Origin: an uncultured Brachyspira sp.
GTDB taxonomy: Bacteria > Spirochaetota > Brachyspiria > Brachyspirales > Brachyspiraceae
Assembly (NCBI RefSeq): GCF_910588665.1
Contig: NZ_CAJUPR010000007.1
Location: 56,494 to 120,493, forward strand
Length of the DNA stretch: 64,000 nt
Direction of reading: 5' to 3'
Part shown: in pieces, positions 16,714 to 24,403 of the stretch
Layout of the letters: every line of letters begins with the position of its first letter
Numbering within the stretch: position 1 is the first letter of the stretch
Made by a program: the position numbers and the translations under genes
Notes under the pieces: generated by a model
Told to the model about the DNA's origin: nothing
Seen by the model: only the letters and a program-made list of their open reading frames with translations
Databases searched by the model: none

Positions 16714-17523
16714 TCATCTATCTGGCTCCTTCTCAAATTCCCCTGTTAGATTAAAATTATGCTGCATGGGTCCTCTTCCATGCCCTAGGTTTAGCATAGC
16801 TCTAAGAGCACCAGATAGGTAATTCTTTGACCGCTGAATAGATGCGGATAGGTTAAAGCCCTTAGCAAGATTGGATGCGATGGCACTGGACAGAGTACAG
16901 CCTGTTCCATGTGTGTTTGGGTTATCAATATAGATTCCATAGAACCATGTCCCAGCACTGTCCGTATAGAGATAATCATTTGCGTCATTAATGTTGTGTC
17001 CGCCTTTCAAAAGTACAGCACATCCAAAAGCATTGCTGATTTGTTTGGCGGCACTCTCAATGTCCTTTTGATTCCTGATGCTCATACCTGATAAAATTTC
17101 AGCCTCAGGAATATTGGGTGTGGCTAAATCTGCCAGAGTCAGCAGGCAGGTTTTCAGCGTATCCACCGCATCTTCTGAGATAAGCCTATCGCCGCTTGTG
17201 CTCACCATCACAGGGTCAATTACTATATTCCTCGCTTTATAAAAACGCAGCCGCTCCGCAATTTTCTTAATCAGGCTGCTGGAGGCTACCATGCCAATCT
17301 TCACTGCATTGGGCGGAATGTCTTCAAATACTGCATCTATCTGCGCACCTAAGAATTCGGGGGGGATTTCCATAATTTTCTTCACACCTGTAGTATTCTG
17401 AGCCACCAGCGCTGTAATGGCACTCATAGCAAAAACACCGTTCATAGTCATCGTTTTCAAATCAGCCTGAATTCCCGCCCCTCCGCTGGGGTCTGTCCCA
17501 GCGATAGATAATACTGTTTTCAT
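16714..17523 (-). CDS. thiD: Bifunctional hydroxymethylpyrimidine kinase / phosphomethylpyrimidine kinase
   Basis: A 269-residue ribokinase-fold enzyme. The N-terminal SIAGTDPSGGAGIQADLKT is diagnostic. VIDPVMVSTSG is in the middle, and NTHGTGCTLSSAIA near residue 210 is the anion-hole motif with catalytic Asp/Cys surroundings. It phosphorylates HMP to HMP-PP for thiamine synthesis. It is the last gene of the minus-strand thiM-thiE-thiD cassette. The ATG has GGAG 9 bases upstream. The gene is clearly GC-richer than the flanking chromosome, pointing to transfer, most likely from a Firmicute. Confidence 0.93.
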   Translation of the reverse strand: MKTVLSIAGTDPSGGAGIQADLKTMTMNGVFAMSAITALVAQNTTGVKKIMEIPPEFLGAQIDAVFEDIPPNAVKIGMVASSSLIKKIAERLRFYKARNIVIDPVMVSTSGDRLISEDAVDTLKTCLLTLADLATPNIPEAEILSGMSIRNQKDIESAAKQISNAFGCAVLLKGGHNINDANDYLYTDSAGTWFYGIYIDNPNTHGTGCTLSSAIASNLAKGFNLSASIQRSKNYLSGALRAMLNLGHGRGPMQHNFNLTGEFEKEPDR

Positions 17524-17607
17524 AGCTTTGTCTCCTTAATTCGGGTTTTTTTATTGTCTTCTACCAGATGAAGCACAATATTTTTCATCAATGGTATCCT
17601 AAATATA

Positions 17608-17661
17608 TTATATATAATCCAGCAGTGGGCTGTCCGTATCAAAAATTATGCCGTAAATCAT
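17608..17661 (-). pseudogene. Remnant of a HAD-type phosphatase start between thiE and thiD
   Basis: An ATG overlaps the thiE stop (TAATG), the arrangement of a coupled gene, and reads MIYGIIFDTDSPLLDYI before a stop. This closely resembles the first motif of HAD hydrolases (FDxDGTLLD), with the DG changed to DS. The remaining 84 bases to thiD hold no recognisable continuation. I infer that a HAD phosphatase gene once present in the cassette was deleted. It is too short for certainty. Confidence 0.4.
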
Positions 17662-18302
17662 TATAAGTCCACTATTTTCTCAGACAGCGTCCGCAACTCC
17701 CTGCAGGTTTCCTCAATATTTTCCGATGAGAAAATTGCAGATACTAGCGCCACTCCATTCACGCCGCTGCCTGACAGATTGAGTAGATTGTCCCTATTGA
17801 TGCCTCCAATGGCTACAGTTGGAATTTCAACTGAGCTGCAGATTTGCCTCAGGATTTTGTTGGACATCCTGCTCGCATTAGTCTTTGTGGCGGTGGAAAA
17901 TACCGCCCCTAATCCCAGATAGTCGGCGCCGTCTTGAACGGCCCGGCAGGCTTCCTCCACTGTATGTACTGAGACTCCCAGTATCATAGACTTACCCACA
18001 CGGCGACGGACATCTGAAGCATTTATGTCTTCCTGTCCGACATGAATACCGTCTGCTTCGCATGCGATGGCTATCTCTAAGTTGTCATTAACAATAAATG
18101 GGATTTCATAAGCTCTGCACAGTGTGCGGATATCTATTGCTTCCTGCAGAAACGCCGCATTGTCTAATGACTTTTCCCGCAACTGTACACAGGTTACTCC
18201 GCCCTTTAGAGCCGCTTCCACCTGCTGGTAAAGCGTCTGTTTACCGATCCAGGTCCTGTCGGTGACAGCATAGAGCAGCATATGTTTTTTATCGCACCTC
18301 AT
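17661..18302 (-). CDS. thiE: Thiamine-phosphate synthase
   Basis: A 213-residue TIM-barrel protein. Family motifs are present: CVQLREK near residue 38, IPFIVNDNLEIAIACEADGIHVGQED (ND and HxGQ active-site parts) and YLGLGAVFSTATKT near 130, followed by PTVAIGGI and VNGVALVSAIF. It joins HMP-PP with thiazole phosphate to make thiamine phosphate. The first 14 bases overlap the end of thiM, so they are coupled. It works with ThiD (HMP-PP) and ThiM (thiazole phosphate). GC-rich like the rest of the cassette. Confidence 0.95.
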   Translation of the reverse strand: MRCDKKHMLLYAVTDRTWIGKQTLYQQVEAALKGGVTCVQLREKSLDNAAFLQEAIDIRTLCRAYEIPFIVNDNLEIAIACEADGIHVGQEDINASDVRRRVGKSMILGVSVHTVEEACRAVQDGADYLGLGAVFSTATKTNASRMSNKILRQICSSVEIPTVAIGGINRDNLLNLSGSGVNGVALVSAIFSSENIEETCRELRTLSEKIVDL

Positions 18303-19110
18303 ATTTTGCTCCTTTCTTCAGTTCCGCTGGAGTCAGTAGATACATAGCATCAATGATATAGTTTCTGTAAGATGAATTGCCGTCCATTTCTGACATACGT
18401 TTATAGGCTATTTCTCCGCATATTCCCATAGCGCACACAGCGGCGGCGGCGGACTCTAGTATTCTATCAGGGTTGGCGGTGATAAAGGCTGCCGTCAAAG
18501 CAGAGAGCTGACATCCTGTGCCTGTAACGGCAGACATTTCGGGACATCCGTTTCGTATACAGTAAGCTTGCTCACTATCCGCTACAATGTCAGTAGCTCC
18601 AGTAATGATGATGATAGATTTAGTCTGCATGGAAAAATCTTTGGCGAAAGATACCGCCCAGTCCAGATTTTCCTCCATGATTTGGTCTGATATATCCGCA
18701 TCCACACCCTTAGTGTTGCCGCAGCCCATATATAGAGTCTTGATTTCCGAAATATTACCTCGTATTACTGAAAATCTGATATCCCTTATCAGCTGGAGGG
18801 CGGTATCCGTACGCAGTCTTGATGCCCCTGCTCCTACTGGATCCAGTATCACAGGGTGTCCAAGTTCGTTTGACCGTTTTCCTGCAGAGAACATGGCAGG
18901 AATAGTATGCTGGTTCAATGTGCCTATATTGATATTCAGACCGCCGCAGATTGCAGTAATTTCCTCCGCCTCGTCAGCATCATCAGCCATGATTGGTGAT
19001 CCCCCGCAGGCCAGCAGTATATTGGCGCAGTCGTTGGCTGTAACATAGTTGGTGATGTTGTGTATTAGCGGTCGTTTACGCCTAACATTATCAAACAATT
19101 CCATCAGCAT
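18289..19110 (-). CDS. thiM: Hydroxyethylthiazole kinase
   Basis: A 273-residue ribokinase-like enzyme. It contains PLIHNITNYVTANDCANILLA near residue 14, SPIMADDADEAEEI, HPVILDPVGAGAS and the active-site AVTGTGCQLSALTAAF near 190. It phosphorylates salvaged hydroxyethylthiazole. GGAGATGCC precedes the ATG; an ATG two codons later is an alternative. First intact gene of the cassette, lying about 220 bases after the TPP riboswitch terminator. Without thiC or thiG in view the cassette supports salvage rather than full synthesis. Confidence 0.95.
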   Translation of the reverse strand: MLMELFDNVRRKRPLIHNITNYVTANDCANILLACGGSPIMADDADEAEEITAICGGLNINIGTLNQHTIPAMFSAGKRSNELGHPVILDPVGAGASRLRTDTALQLIRDIRFSVIRGNISEIKTLYMGCGNTKGVDADISDQIMEENLDWAVSFAKDFSMQTKSIIIITGATDIVADSEQAYCIRNGCPEMSAVTGTGCQLSALTAAFITANPDRILESAAAAVCAMGICGEIAYKRMSEMDGNSSYRNYIIDAMYLLTPAELKKGAKYEVR

Positions 19111-19332
19111 AACGGCATCTCCATTATAACTTTATACAAAATATCAGTTCGTTTTTGTATTCCACGCAGTATGAATGACAGTATACTCCTGCAGAAGCGG
19201 AGATTAAAAAGCGGATAATATAGATATAAAATTAAATCCTGCCTGATTCCTTTTTTATGAACAGAACAGCATACAAAACAGAATTTTTTGATATAGCTTG
19301 ATTTCATAATAACAGTCTCCTTATAAATACAA

Positions 19333-19365
19333 TAAAAAAAGGGCACATCTGAATAAGATGCCCCC
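19333..19365 (-). terminator. Intrinsic terminator acting as expression platform of the TPP riboswitch
   Basis: On the minus strand, GGGGCATCT and AGATGTGCCC pair around TATTC, followed by seven T. It lies about 20 bases downstream of the aptamer, so TPP binding is expected to favour termination before thiM. Confidence 0.85.
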
Positions 19366-19383
19366 TGAAAAAGTACAGCTATT

Positions 19384-19470
19384 GATAACTTCCTCCGGCG
19401 GCATTATCCGCATCAGGTTTAAGGGTCGAAGTGATTACTTCCTCTCAGCCTGCAAACATAAGCTCCCCTG
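19384..19470 (-). promoter_or_regulatory. TPP riboswitch (THI element)
   Basis: The minus strand shows the aptamer hallmarks in order: GGGGAGCT, GCTGAGAGGAAG, a variable arm, GACCCTT, AAACCTGATGCGGATAATGCC, and a closing GGAGGAAGTT. CTGAGAGG and ACCTGAT-GATAATGCC form the pyrimidine and pyrophosphate pockets. It sits between a consensus promoter and a terminator ahead of thiMED. Confidence 0.97.
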
Positions 19471-19486
19471 TTTATTTGTTACAGTA

Positions 19487-19515
19487 ATTATATCACTTAA
19501 TTTTCCTATTTGCAA
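19487..19515 (-). promoter_or_regulatory. Consensus sigma-70 promoter of the thiamine cassette
   Basis: TTGCAA, 17 bases, TATAAT on the minus strand. The predicted start lies about 10 bases before the aptamer, so the riboswitch is at the very 5' end of the transcript. Confidence 0.85.
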
Positions 19516-19614
19516 GGGTCTGTTAATAAAAAACAGATAAATCTTAAATTACTTGAAGATGAATGGATAAGCAAAGATCCAATAAAAGAATATCTTGAAA
19601 GTTTGGAGTTTTAA
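19516..19614 (+). pseudogene. 3' gene remnant next to the thiamine cassette
   Basis: A plus-strand frame without a start, reading VNKKQINLKLLEDEWISKDP and ending YLESLEF-stop, has spirochaete-like AT-rich codons and looks like a real protein C-terminus. It begins exactly where the GC-richer cassette and its promoter end, so the cassette may have been inserted into, or replaced part of, this gene. Family not recognised. Confidence 0.4.
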
Positions 19615-19724
19615 TGAAAAATAATGATAAAAGATATACCGCCAACCAACTCCATACCAAGATATGATGAAGTATAGAAATTAATAGAGAAAAAAAGATT
19701 AATCATTAATATTCTTTATAATAT

Positions 19725-19757
19725 AAATCAGGCTATTTTTTATAGTCTGGTTTTTTT
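19725..19757 (+). terminator. Intrinsic terminator
   Basis: ATCAGGCTAT and ATAGTCTGGT pair around a T-rich loop and are followed by a long T run. It probably belongs to the interrupted plus-strand gene whose remnant lies just upstream. Confidence 0.7.
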
Positions 19758-19862
19758 ATTTTATTATTAATTTCTATATTATTATTCAAATATATTGACT
19801 TATTAATTTTTTTTTATATACTAAAATTCTGTATATAAAAATACAAAAGAGATTCTTAGATA

Positions 19863-20087
19863 ATGAAAAAATATTTATTTATTTTGTTTTTTATGCTATC
19901 AGTTTTATTTTCAGAACAGGAATGTAAAGGACCTGACGGAGACAGTAAACCCACTCCTTTCAGAAAAGAAACCGAAATAGTTAAATATAGATATGATTTA
20001 GATATATATGGTATATTTTACAGTATTATATTATTTTCGATTATTGCCGCACCTTCATTATATATAATACATAGAAAAAATAATTAG
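19863..20087 (+). CDS. Small hypothetical envelope protein
   Basis: A 74-residue protein with an N-terminal signal or first helix (MKKYLFILFFMLSVLFSEQE), a short polar part rich in Lys, Asp and Pro, and a second hydrophobic helix (IFYSIILFSIIAAPSLYII) before a basic tail. The layout suggests a small membrane protein with a periplasmic loop. No family recognised. The ribosome binding site is poor. Confidence 0.5.
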   Translation: MKKYLFILFFMLSVLFSEQECKGPDGDSKPTPFRKETEIVKYRYDLDIYGIFYSIILFSIIAAPSLYIIHRKNN

Positions 20088-20111
20088 TATACATTATTAT
20101 TAGTTAAAATT

Positions 20112-20525
20112 ATGATAGAAATAGAGGATTTATTTGATGTAGCCTGTGCTAATATAATTGAAGATGATTGGAAATTATATAAAGTGTTTAAACCTATGAA
20201 GGTTTTTAATAAAGAATTAGAAACTTTATTTGATATAGGCGTTCATAAATCTTTGAAGTTAGATGACATTATTAATAATTTGAAAGATCATATTGTATTA
20301 TTATCCGATTCAAAAGAAATATTAAAGAATGCTTACGGTGATTTTATGTTCATAGATGTTGATGACAATTGGTATAATAATATAGACATATATAAGATTT
20401 TAATAAAAGTAAATGAAGACGGAAGTATAGATTCCAAAGTAGAATGCGGAGATGATGAAAATATATTTGATGTTTACTTTAAAAATAATGATATAATTAA
20501 TATAATGGAATCAAATATAAGATAG
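20112..20525 (+). CDS. Hypothetical acidic protein
   Basis: A 137-residue soluble, acidic protein (DVDDNWYNNIDIYKIL, VECGDDENIFDVYF) with no recognised domain and no signal peptide. It lies 24 bases after the small envelope gene and ends 2 bases before the convergent lrgB. Composition resembles small immunity-like proteins, but this is weak evidence. No terminator is seen between it and lrgB. Confidence 0.55.
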   Translation: MIEIEDLFDVACANIIEDDWKLYKVFKPMKVFNKELETLFDIGVHKSLKLDDIINNLKDHIVLLSDSKEILKNAYGDFMFIDVDDNWYNNIDIYKILIKVNEDGSIDSKVECGDDENIFDVYFKNNDIINIMESNIR

Positions 20526-20527
20526 TT

Positions 20528-21238
20528 TTAATTCCATATAATTAAAAGCAGTTTATATAATATAGGAAGAATTACAACAGTTAAAACGCCTGCGACTCCT
20601 ATTGCAAGACCCGACATAGCGCCTTCAGTTTCTCCAATTTCTATAGCTTTGCTTGTACCTACGGCATGAGATGATGTGCCTATAGCAAGACCTATTGCCA
20701 GAGGAGATTTTATTTTAAATATTCTGCATATAAATGGTGCTGTTACAGCTCCTATTAATCCTGATATCATAACTGATAAAACTGTAATGGATTTTATGCC
20801 TTTCATATTAGCAGTTATATCAACAGCTATAGCGGTAGTAACGGATTTTGTTAATAGCGAAGGAAATAATTCTTCGGATACTCCTAGTAATTTTGCCGAA
20901 ATAAATATTCCTGTAATTCCTAAAGAACTTCCTATTGCTATGCTTATAAATATTACAGGCAGATTAGCTTTTAATATCGGAAGATTTCTATATATAGGCA
21001 AAGCTAATGCAACTGTTACAGGTCCAACAAAAGCGCTTATAAACTTTCCTCCGCTTTCATTATAAACCGAGTAAGGCACCTGCATAAAATATAGCGAAAT
21101 GCCTAATAATATTACGCTTGTTGCCAGAGGATTTAAAATAGGAAGCTTAGTTTTTATATATACGGTATATGATATTATATATGCTATTAAAGTTATAACT
21201 ATTGGTATAATGGGGTTTTGTATAAATAATTCTTTCAT
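20528..21238 (-). CDS. lrgB: LrgB/CidB family membrane protein
   Basis: The protein has 236 residues from the ATG at 21238, preceded by AAGGAAG; longer frames upstream run through lrgA and are not used. It has about seven membrane helices. The family signature SLLTKSVTTAIAVDI is near residue 135, and AIGTSSHAVGTSKAIEIGE near 195. LrgAB-type pairs are membrane systems related to holin-like control of autolysis and, in some bacteria and plants, to glycolate or pyruvate transport. lrgA lies immediately upstream with 2 bases between the genes. Confidence 0.88.
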   Translation of the reverse strand: MKELFIQNPIIPIVITLIAYIISYTVYIKTKLPILNPLATSVILLGISLYFMQVPYSVYNESGGKFISAFVGPVTVALALPIYRNLPILKANLPVIFISIAIGSSLGITGIFISAKLLGVSEELFPSLLTKSVTTAIAVDITANMKGIKSITVLSVMISGLIGAVTAPFICRIFKIKSPLAIGLAIGTSSHAVGTSKAIEIGETEGAMSGLAIGVAGVLTVVILPILYKLLLIIWN

Positions 21239-21240
21239 TT

Positions 21241-21600
21241 TTACTTCCTTAATCTTGATATTATTTTTTCCAAAAATTGAGCGGATATGCCTGTTGCAAT
21301 CATAATAACTATTGTAAAAAATACGCATATAATTATAAAAGGTATTATCTCATCTTTCACATATTTATATTCGTCTATTATAGCTAAAGTTCCGGGTATA
21401 AATAACAGAGCCATATTGCTTATAAGGATATCGCTTGCCTTATCTATGTGATTTTCTTTTATTATGCCTGCAGCTAATAATAAAAAAAGAAGTACCATAC
21501 CTATGACATTTGCGGGTATAGGAAGTTTCAGAGTTTTGCTTAATATATATGACAGCGAATATATTGAAGATATAATTGCAAATTGTTTTATCAGCTTCAT
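21241..21600 (-). CDS. lrgA: LrgA/CidA family membrane protein
   Basis: A 119-residue protein with four hydrophobic helices. The family motif LKLPIPANVIGMVLLFLLL is near residues 24-42, and the conserved LLFIPGTLAIIDEY near 85. It is the partner of LrgB in the same minus-strand unit. The ribosome binding site is AAGGAA. About 250 bases upstream are AT-rich and shared with the divergent rpmG promoter region, so no specific regulator site is called. Confidence 0.88.
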   Translation of the reverse strand: MKLIKQFAIISSIYSLSYILSKTLKLPIPANVIGMVLLFLLLAAGIIKENHIDKASDILISNMALLFIPGTLAIIDEYKYVKDEIIPFIIICVFFTIVIMIATGISAQFLEKIISRLRK

Positions 21601-21766
21601 TTTTTTATTTCCTTAAATTAAAATAAAATTTTTAATATTATATATATTAATTTATTTTTTTAAATAATAAATAGTTTTTTATATTGTAAAAACTTTAATT
21701 TTCATAAATATATAAGCATAACATTTTGTATATTGTTAAAAATACATATTTATTGATGTTTTTTTC

Positions 21767-21795
21767 TTGACATAAAATTTATTTAGATATACAAT
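21767..21795 (+). promoter_or_regulatory. Sigma-70 promoter of rpmG-trnW-secE-nusG unit
   Basis: TTGACA, 17 bases, TACAAT; predicted start about 55 bases before the rpmG ATG. Confidence 0.8.
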
Positions 21796-21855
21796 AGAAT
21801 ACCTTGTAAATTGCAGGTTATCCTATTCCTTTGGAATATTTTTAAGGAGATAAAA

Positions 21856-22032
21856 ATGGCAGGCGCTAAAGTAAAAACGGAGCAAATACATCTTCAATGC
21901 ACAGAATGCAAAAGAAAAAATTATATAACAACAAAAAATAAGCAGAATGTTCCTGAAAAGCTGGAATTAAAAAAATACTGCCCTCATGATAAAAAGCATA
22001 CTATACATAAAGAGTTAAAAGTATCAAGATAA
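21856..22032 (+). CDS. rpmG: 50S ribosomal protein L33
   Basis: A 58-residue protein starting MAGAKVKTEQIHLQCTECKR, with AAGGAG 8 bases before the ATG. L33 proteins of the zinc type carry two CxxC pairs. Here the first pair is intact (C15, C18), while the second is C42-x-x-D45 (YCPHDKKHT), so zinc binding would be incomplete or use His44/Asp45. It heads the classical rpmG-tRNA-Trp-secE-nusG block. Confidence 0.95.
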   Translation: MAGAKVKTEQIHLQCTECKRKNYITTKNKQNVPEKLELKKYCPHDKKHTIHKELKVSR

Positions 22033-22063
22033 ATAATTCTAAATATAGAATTTTTATAAATTT

Positions 22064-22136
22064 GGGTCAGTAGTTCAATTGGTAGAGCACCGGTCTCCAA
22101 AACCGGGTGTTGCAGGTTCGACTCCTGTCTGACCTG
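22064..22136 (+). tRNA. trnW: tRNA-Trp (CCA anticodon)
   Basis: A 73-base cloverleaf. Acceptor arms GGGTCAG and CTGACCT with discriminator G; anticodon stem CCGGT/ACCGG with loop CTCCAAA giving anticodon CCA; T arm GCAGG-TTCGACT-CCTGT-like. CCA is not encoded. The position between rpmG and secE is the usual bacterial one. Confidence 0.97.
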
Positions 22137-22171
22137 ATTGTTTTTTGTATAATATAATTAGGGTAGGTTTT

Positions 22172-22492
22172 ATGGCTGATAAAAAGAAAAATAATATATT
22201 TGATTCTATAAAAGAAATAAAAAAAGAGCTTTTTGAGAGGAGTGTATGGCCTACTCGTCAAGATGTTGTAAATCAAACAGTTGTTGTTATAATTCTGCTT
22301 ATTTTAGCATCGGCTTTTTTAGGTGCTGCGGATTATACTGTTACATTTTTAACAAGAGCTTTGCTGGACGGTTCGATCTTGAGCAGTTTAATATCTTCTA
22401 AAATAACATTATTTTTGTTGCTTGCTGTTATTGTTCTGTTTGTAATATATTTTGCTATTCGTTATATTAGAAAAAATAGATATAATAGGTGA
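22172..22492 (+). CDS. secE: Preprotein translocase subunit SecE, with an extra membrane helix
   Basis: The protein has 106 residues from the ATG at 22172. The conserved amphipathic part IKKELFERSVWPTRQDVVNQT (residues 15-36) and the following helix (37-58) are the SecE core. Most single-helix SecE proteins end there at about 60 residues; this one adds a loop and a second helix (78-98) before a basic tail. SecE clamps SecY in the Sec channel. It lies 6 bases before nusG in the standard order. Confidence 0.9.
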   Translation: MADKKKNNIFDSIKEIKKELFERSVWPTRQDVVNQTVVVIILLILASAFLGAADYTVTFLTRALLDGSILSSLISSKITLFLLLAVIVLFVIYFAIRYIRKNRYNR

Positions 22493-22498
22493 TAAAAT

Positions 22499-23074
22499 AT
22501 GTCTGATATAAAAGATTATAGATGGTATATAGTTCATACTCAGCATGGATATGAAAACAAGGTCCGTGAGCGCATAGAAAAAAGAGCTAAAGAAAACGGT
22601 ATGTCCGATTTAATAGTAGATATATATATACCTTCAGAAACGGTAACTTCCACAAAGAATGGTAAGAAAGTATCCAAAGAAGAATTTTTCTATCCCGGTT
22701 ATGTATTGGTAAAAATGATTATGAATGATGCAACTCAGTCTATGGTTAGAAGAACTCCTGGTGTTGCAGGCTTTATAGGAAGTCATGCAACAACTAAGGA
22801 AGAGGGTAATATTATCCCAACTCCGCTAAGCGAATCCGATGTTGCACGTATATTTGAAAACAGAGAAGAAAAATCAAAGACTGGCATAAATGAAATTATA
22901 GGAATGGAATTTGATATAGGAGAAAAGGTTCAGGTAATAGACGGACCTTTTAACGGTTTGAACGGCATAATAGAAAATATTAATTCAGATAAGGGTAAAG
23001 TAACTGTAAAAATAGAAATATTCGGGAGAAGTACTCCTACAGAGTTGGAATTTAGTAAAGTAAAAAAAATATAA
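22499..23074 (+). CDS. nusG: Transcription termination/antitermination protein NusG
   Basis: A 191-residue protein. The NGN domain begins RWYIVHTQHGYENKVRERIE and contains FFYPGYVLVKM and TPGVAGFIG. The KOW domain (FDIGEKVQVIDGPFNGLNG) is near residues 138-160. NusG binds RNA polymerase and links it to Rho or the ribosome. It sits between secE and rplK as in most bacteria. Start supported by position right after secE, although the ribosome binding site is weak (GGTGATAAA). Confidence 0.97.
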   Translation: MSDIKDYRWYIVHTQHGYENKVRERIEKRAKENGMSDLIVDIYIPSETVTSTKNGKKVSKEEFFYPGYVLVKMIMNDATQSMVRRTPGVAGFIGSHATTKEEGNIIPTPLSESDVARIFENREEKSKTGINEIIGMEFDIGEKVQVIDGPFNGLNGIIENINSDKGKVTVKIEIFGRSTPTELEFSKVKKI

Positions 23075-23107
23075 TTTAATAAAAAATAAAAATCAAGAGG
23101 TAGTAAA

Positions 23108-23530
23108 ATGGCTAAAAGAGTAGTTGGTATAGTGAAGGTTCGTATACCTGGCGGAGAAGCAACTCCTGCTCCTCCATTGGGACCTGCATTAGGTCAGAAG
23201 CAGATACAAATAGCCGCTTTCGTTAAAGATTTTAACGCTAAAACTTCTAAAATGAAAGGGCAGATATTAAACACCTATATAACAGTGTATGAAGATAAAA
23301 CATATACATTTGTTACTAAAGGCACATCTACTTCTGCATTAATTAAGAAGAAATTGGGTATAGAAAAAGGTTCGGGAGAGCCTAATAAAACTAAGGTTGC
23401 GGCAATTAATCAGAAGCAGCTTGAGGAAATCGCCCAGGAAAAAATGGATTATATGTCAGCTAATGATATTGAAGCTGCAAAGAAAATAGTTGCGGGTACT
23501 GCCCGTGCTATGGGTATTAAAGTAGAATAA
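23108..23530 (+). CDS. rplK: 50S ribosomal protein L11
   Basis: A 140-residue protein with the Pro-rich switch segment GGEATPAPPLGPALGQKQIQ near residues 15-34 and the C-terminal rRNA-binding part ending AGTARAMGIKVE. AGAGGT precedes the ATG. L11 forms the base of the stalk and GTPase centre. First of the rplKAJL genes. Confidence 0.98.
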   Translation: MAKRVVGIVKVRIPGGEATPAPPLGPALGQKQIQIAAFVKDFNAKTSKMKGQILNTYITVYEDKTYTFVTKGTSTSALIKKKLGIEKGSGEPNKTKVAAINQKQLEEIAQEKMDYMSANDIEAAKKIVAGTARAMGIKVE

Positions 23531-23598
23531 TAAAATAAGCATACCATTTATTAATATTGATAAATGGGAGTATACGTTTGAAAAAAGGAATAATAATT

Positions 23599-24300
23599 AT
23601 GGCTACAAAAGAAAAAAAAATAGGCGGCAAACGTTACGACGCTATAAGGAAGCAAGTAGAGAAATTAAGAATCTATTCGGCTGAAGAGGCTATAGAATTA
23701 GCCAAGAAAAATGCTACCTGTAAATTTGATGAGACTATTGAGGTTACAATTAATCTCAATATATTGCCGAAACATTCAATAAGAGATACACTGTCATTCC
23801 CAAATGCATTTGGTAAAGAAAAAAGAGTGGTAGTATTCGCTCAAGGTGAGAAAGCTGATGAGGCAAAAGCGGCGGGTGCTGCTGAAGTTGGCTTTGAAGA
23901 CTTGATAGATAAAATTAAAGGCGGATATACCGATTTTGATATTGCTATTTCAACCCCCGATTTAATGAAGGAAGTCGGAAAATTAGGTCAAATTCTCGGA
24001 AGAAAAGGACTTATGCCTAATCCTAAAACAGGAACGGTTACGCTTGATGTATCTCAGGCTGTAAAAAGTTTCAAAGCGGGAAGAATGGAATACAGAGCCG
24101 ATAAAAACGGTATAGTTAGAATTGGTATAGGAAAAGCTTCAATGGATTTTGATAAGCTGAACGAAAATTTTAAAGCATTTTATGATGAAATTTTGAGAAA
24201 AAAGCCGTCAGATTTAAAAGGCGAGTATATTAAAGCCATAGGTGTAACATCTACAATGGGTGTAGGCATTAAAATAGATCATAAAAAAATAAGAATGTAA
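23599..24300 (+). CDS. rplA: 50S ribosomal protein L1
   Basis: The protein has 233 residues from the ATG at 23599, preceded by AAAAGGAA; a longer frame upstream is not supported by the family start. Motifs: KRYDAIRKQVEKLRIYSAEEA, DLMKEVGKLGQILGRKGLMP and NPKTGTVTLDV. L1 binds 23S rRNA and in many bacteria represses its own operon. A 103-base gap follows before rplJ, where an L10 leader would be expected; I could not confirm its fold. Confidence 0.97.
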   Translation: MATKEKKIGGKRYDAIRKQVEKLRIYSAEEAIELAKKNATCKFDETIEVTINLNILPKHSIRDTLSFPNAFGKEKRVVVFAQGEKADEAKAAGAAEVGFEDLIDKIKGGYTDFDIAISTPDLMKEVGKLGQILGRKGLMPNPKTGTVTLDVSQAVKSFKAGRMEYRADKNGIVRIGIGKASMDFDKLNENFKAFYDEILRKKPSDLKGEYIKAIGVTSTMGVGIKIDHKKIRM

Positions 24301-24403
24301 TTAATTTAGTTATAAATCTGTTTTGTTTAAGCGAAGTTGTATTTTGTGATCCCATTATATGAATAGCATTATCAAGACGGTTTAATATAATAGAGGTGGT
24401 ATT

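Noticed and set aside
18587..19048. A 153-codon plus-strand frame inside thiM
   Set aside because: Antisense shadow of a well-identified gene; no ribosome binding site.
19104..19346. An 80-codon minus-strand frame between the TPP riboswitch terminator and thiM
   Set aside because: It starts inside the terminator, has no convincing family features and poor start signals. It may be debris of a lost first cassette gene, but I cannot support a product.
19615..19680. Tiny frames after the remnant at 19516 (starting MKNNDKRY and MIKDIPPTNS)
   Set aside because: Fewer than 20 codons each, overlapping, with no family; probably debris of the same interrupted locus.
24301..24403. A ribosomal protein L10 leader RNA before rplJ
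   Set aside because: The position is right, but I could not recognise the conserved kink-turn and pairing by eye, so it is not listed as a feature.
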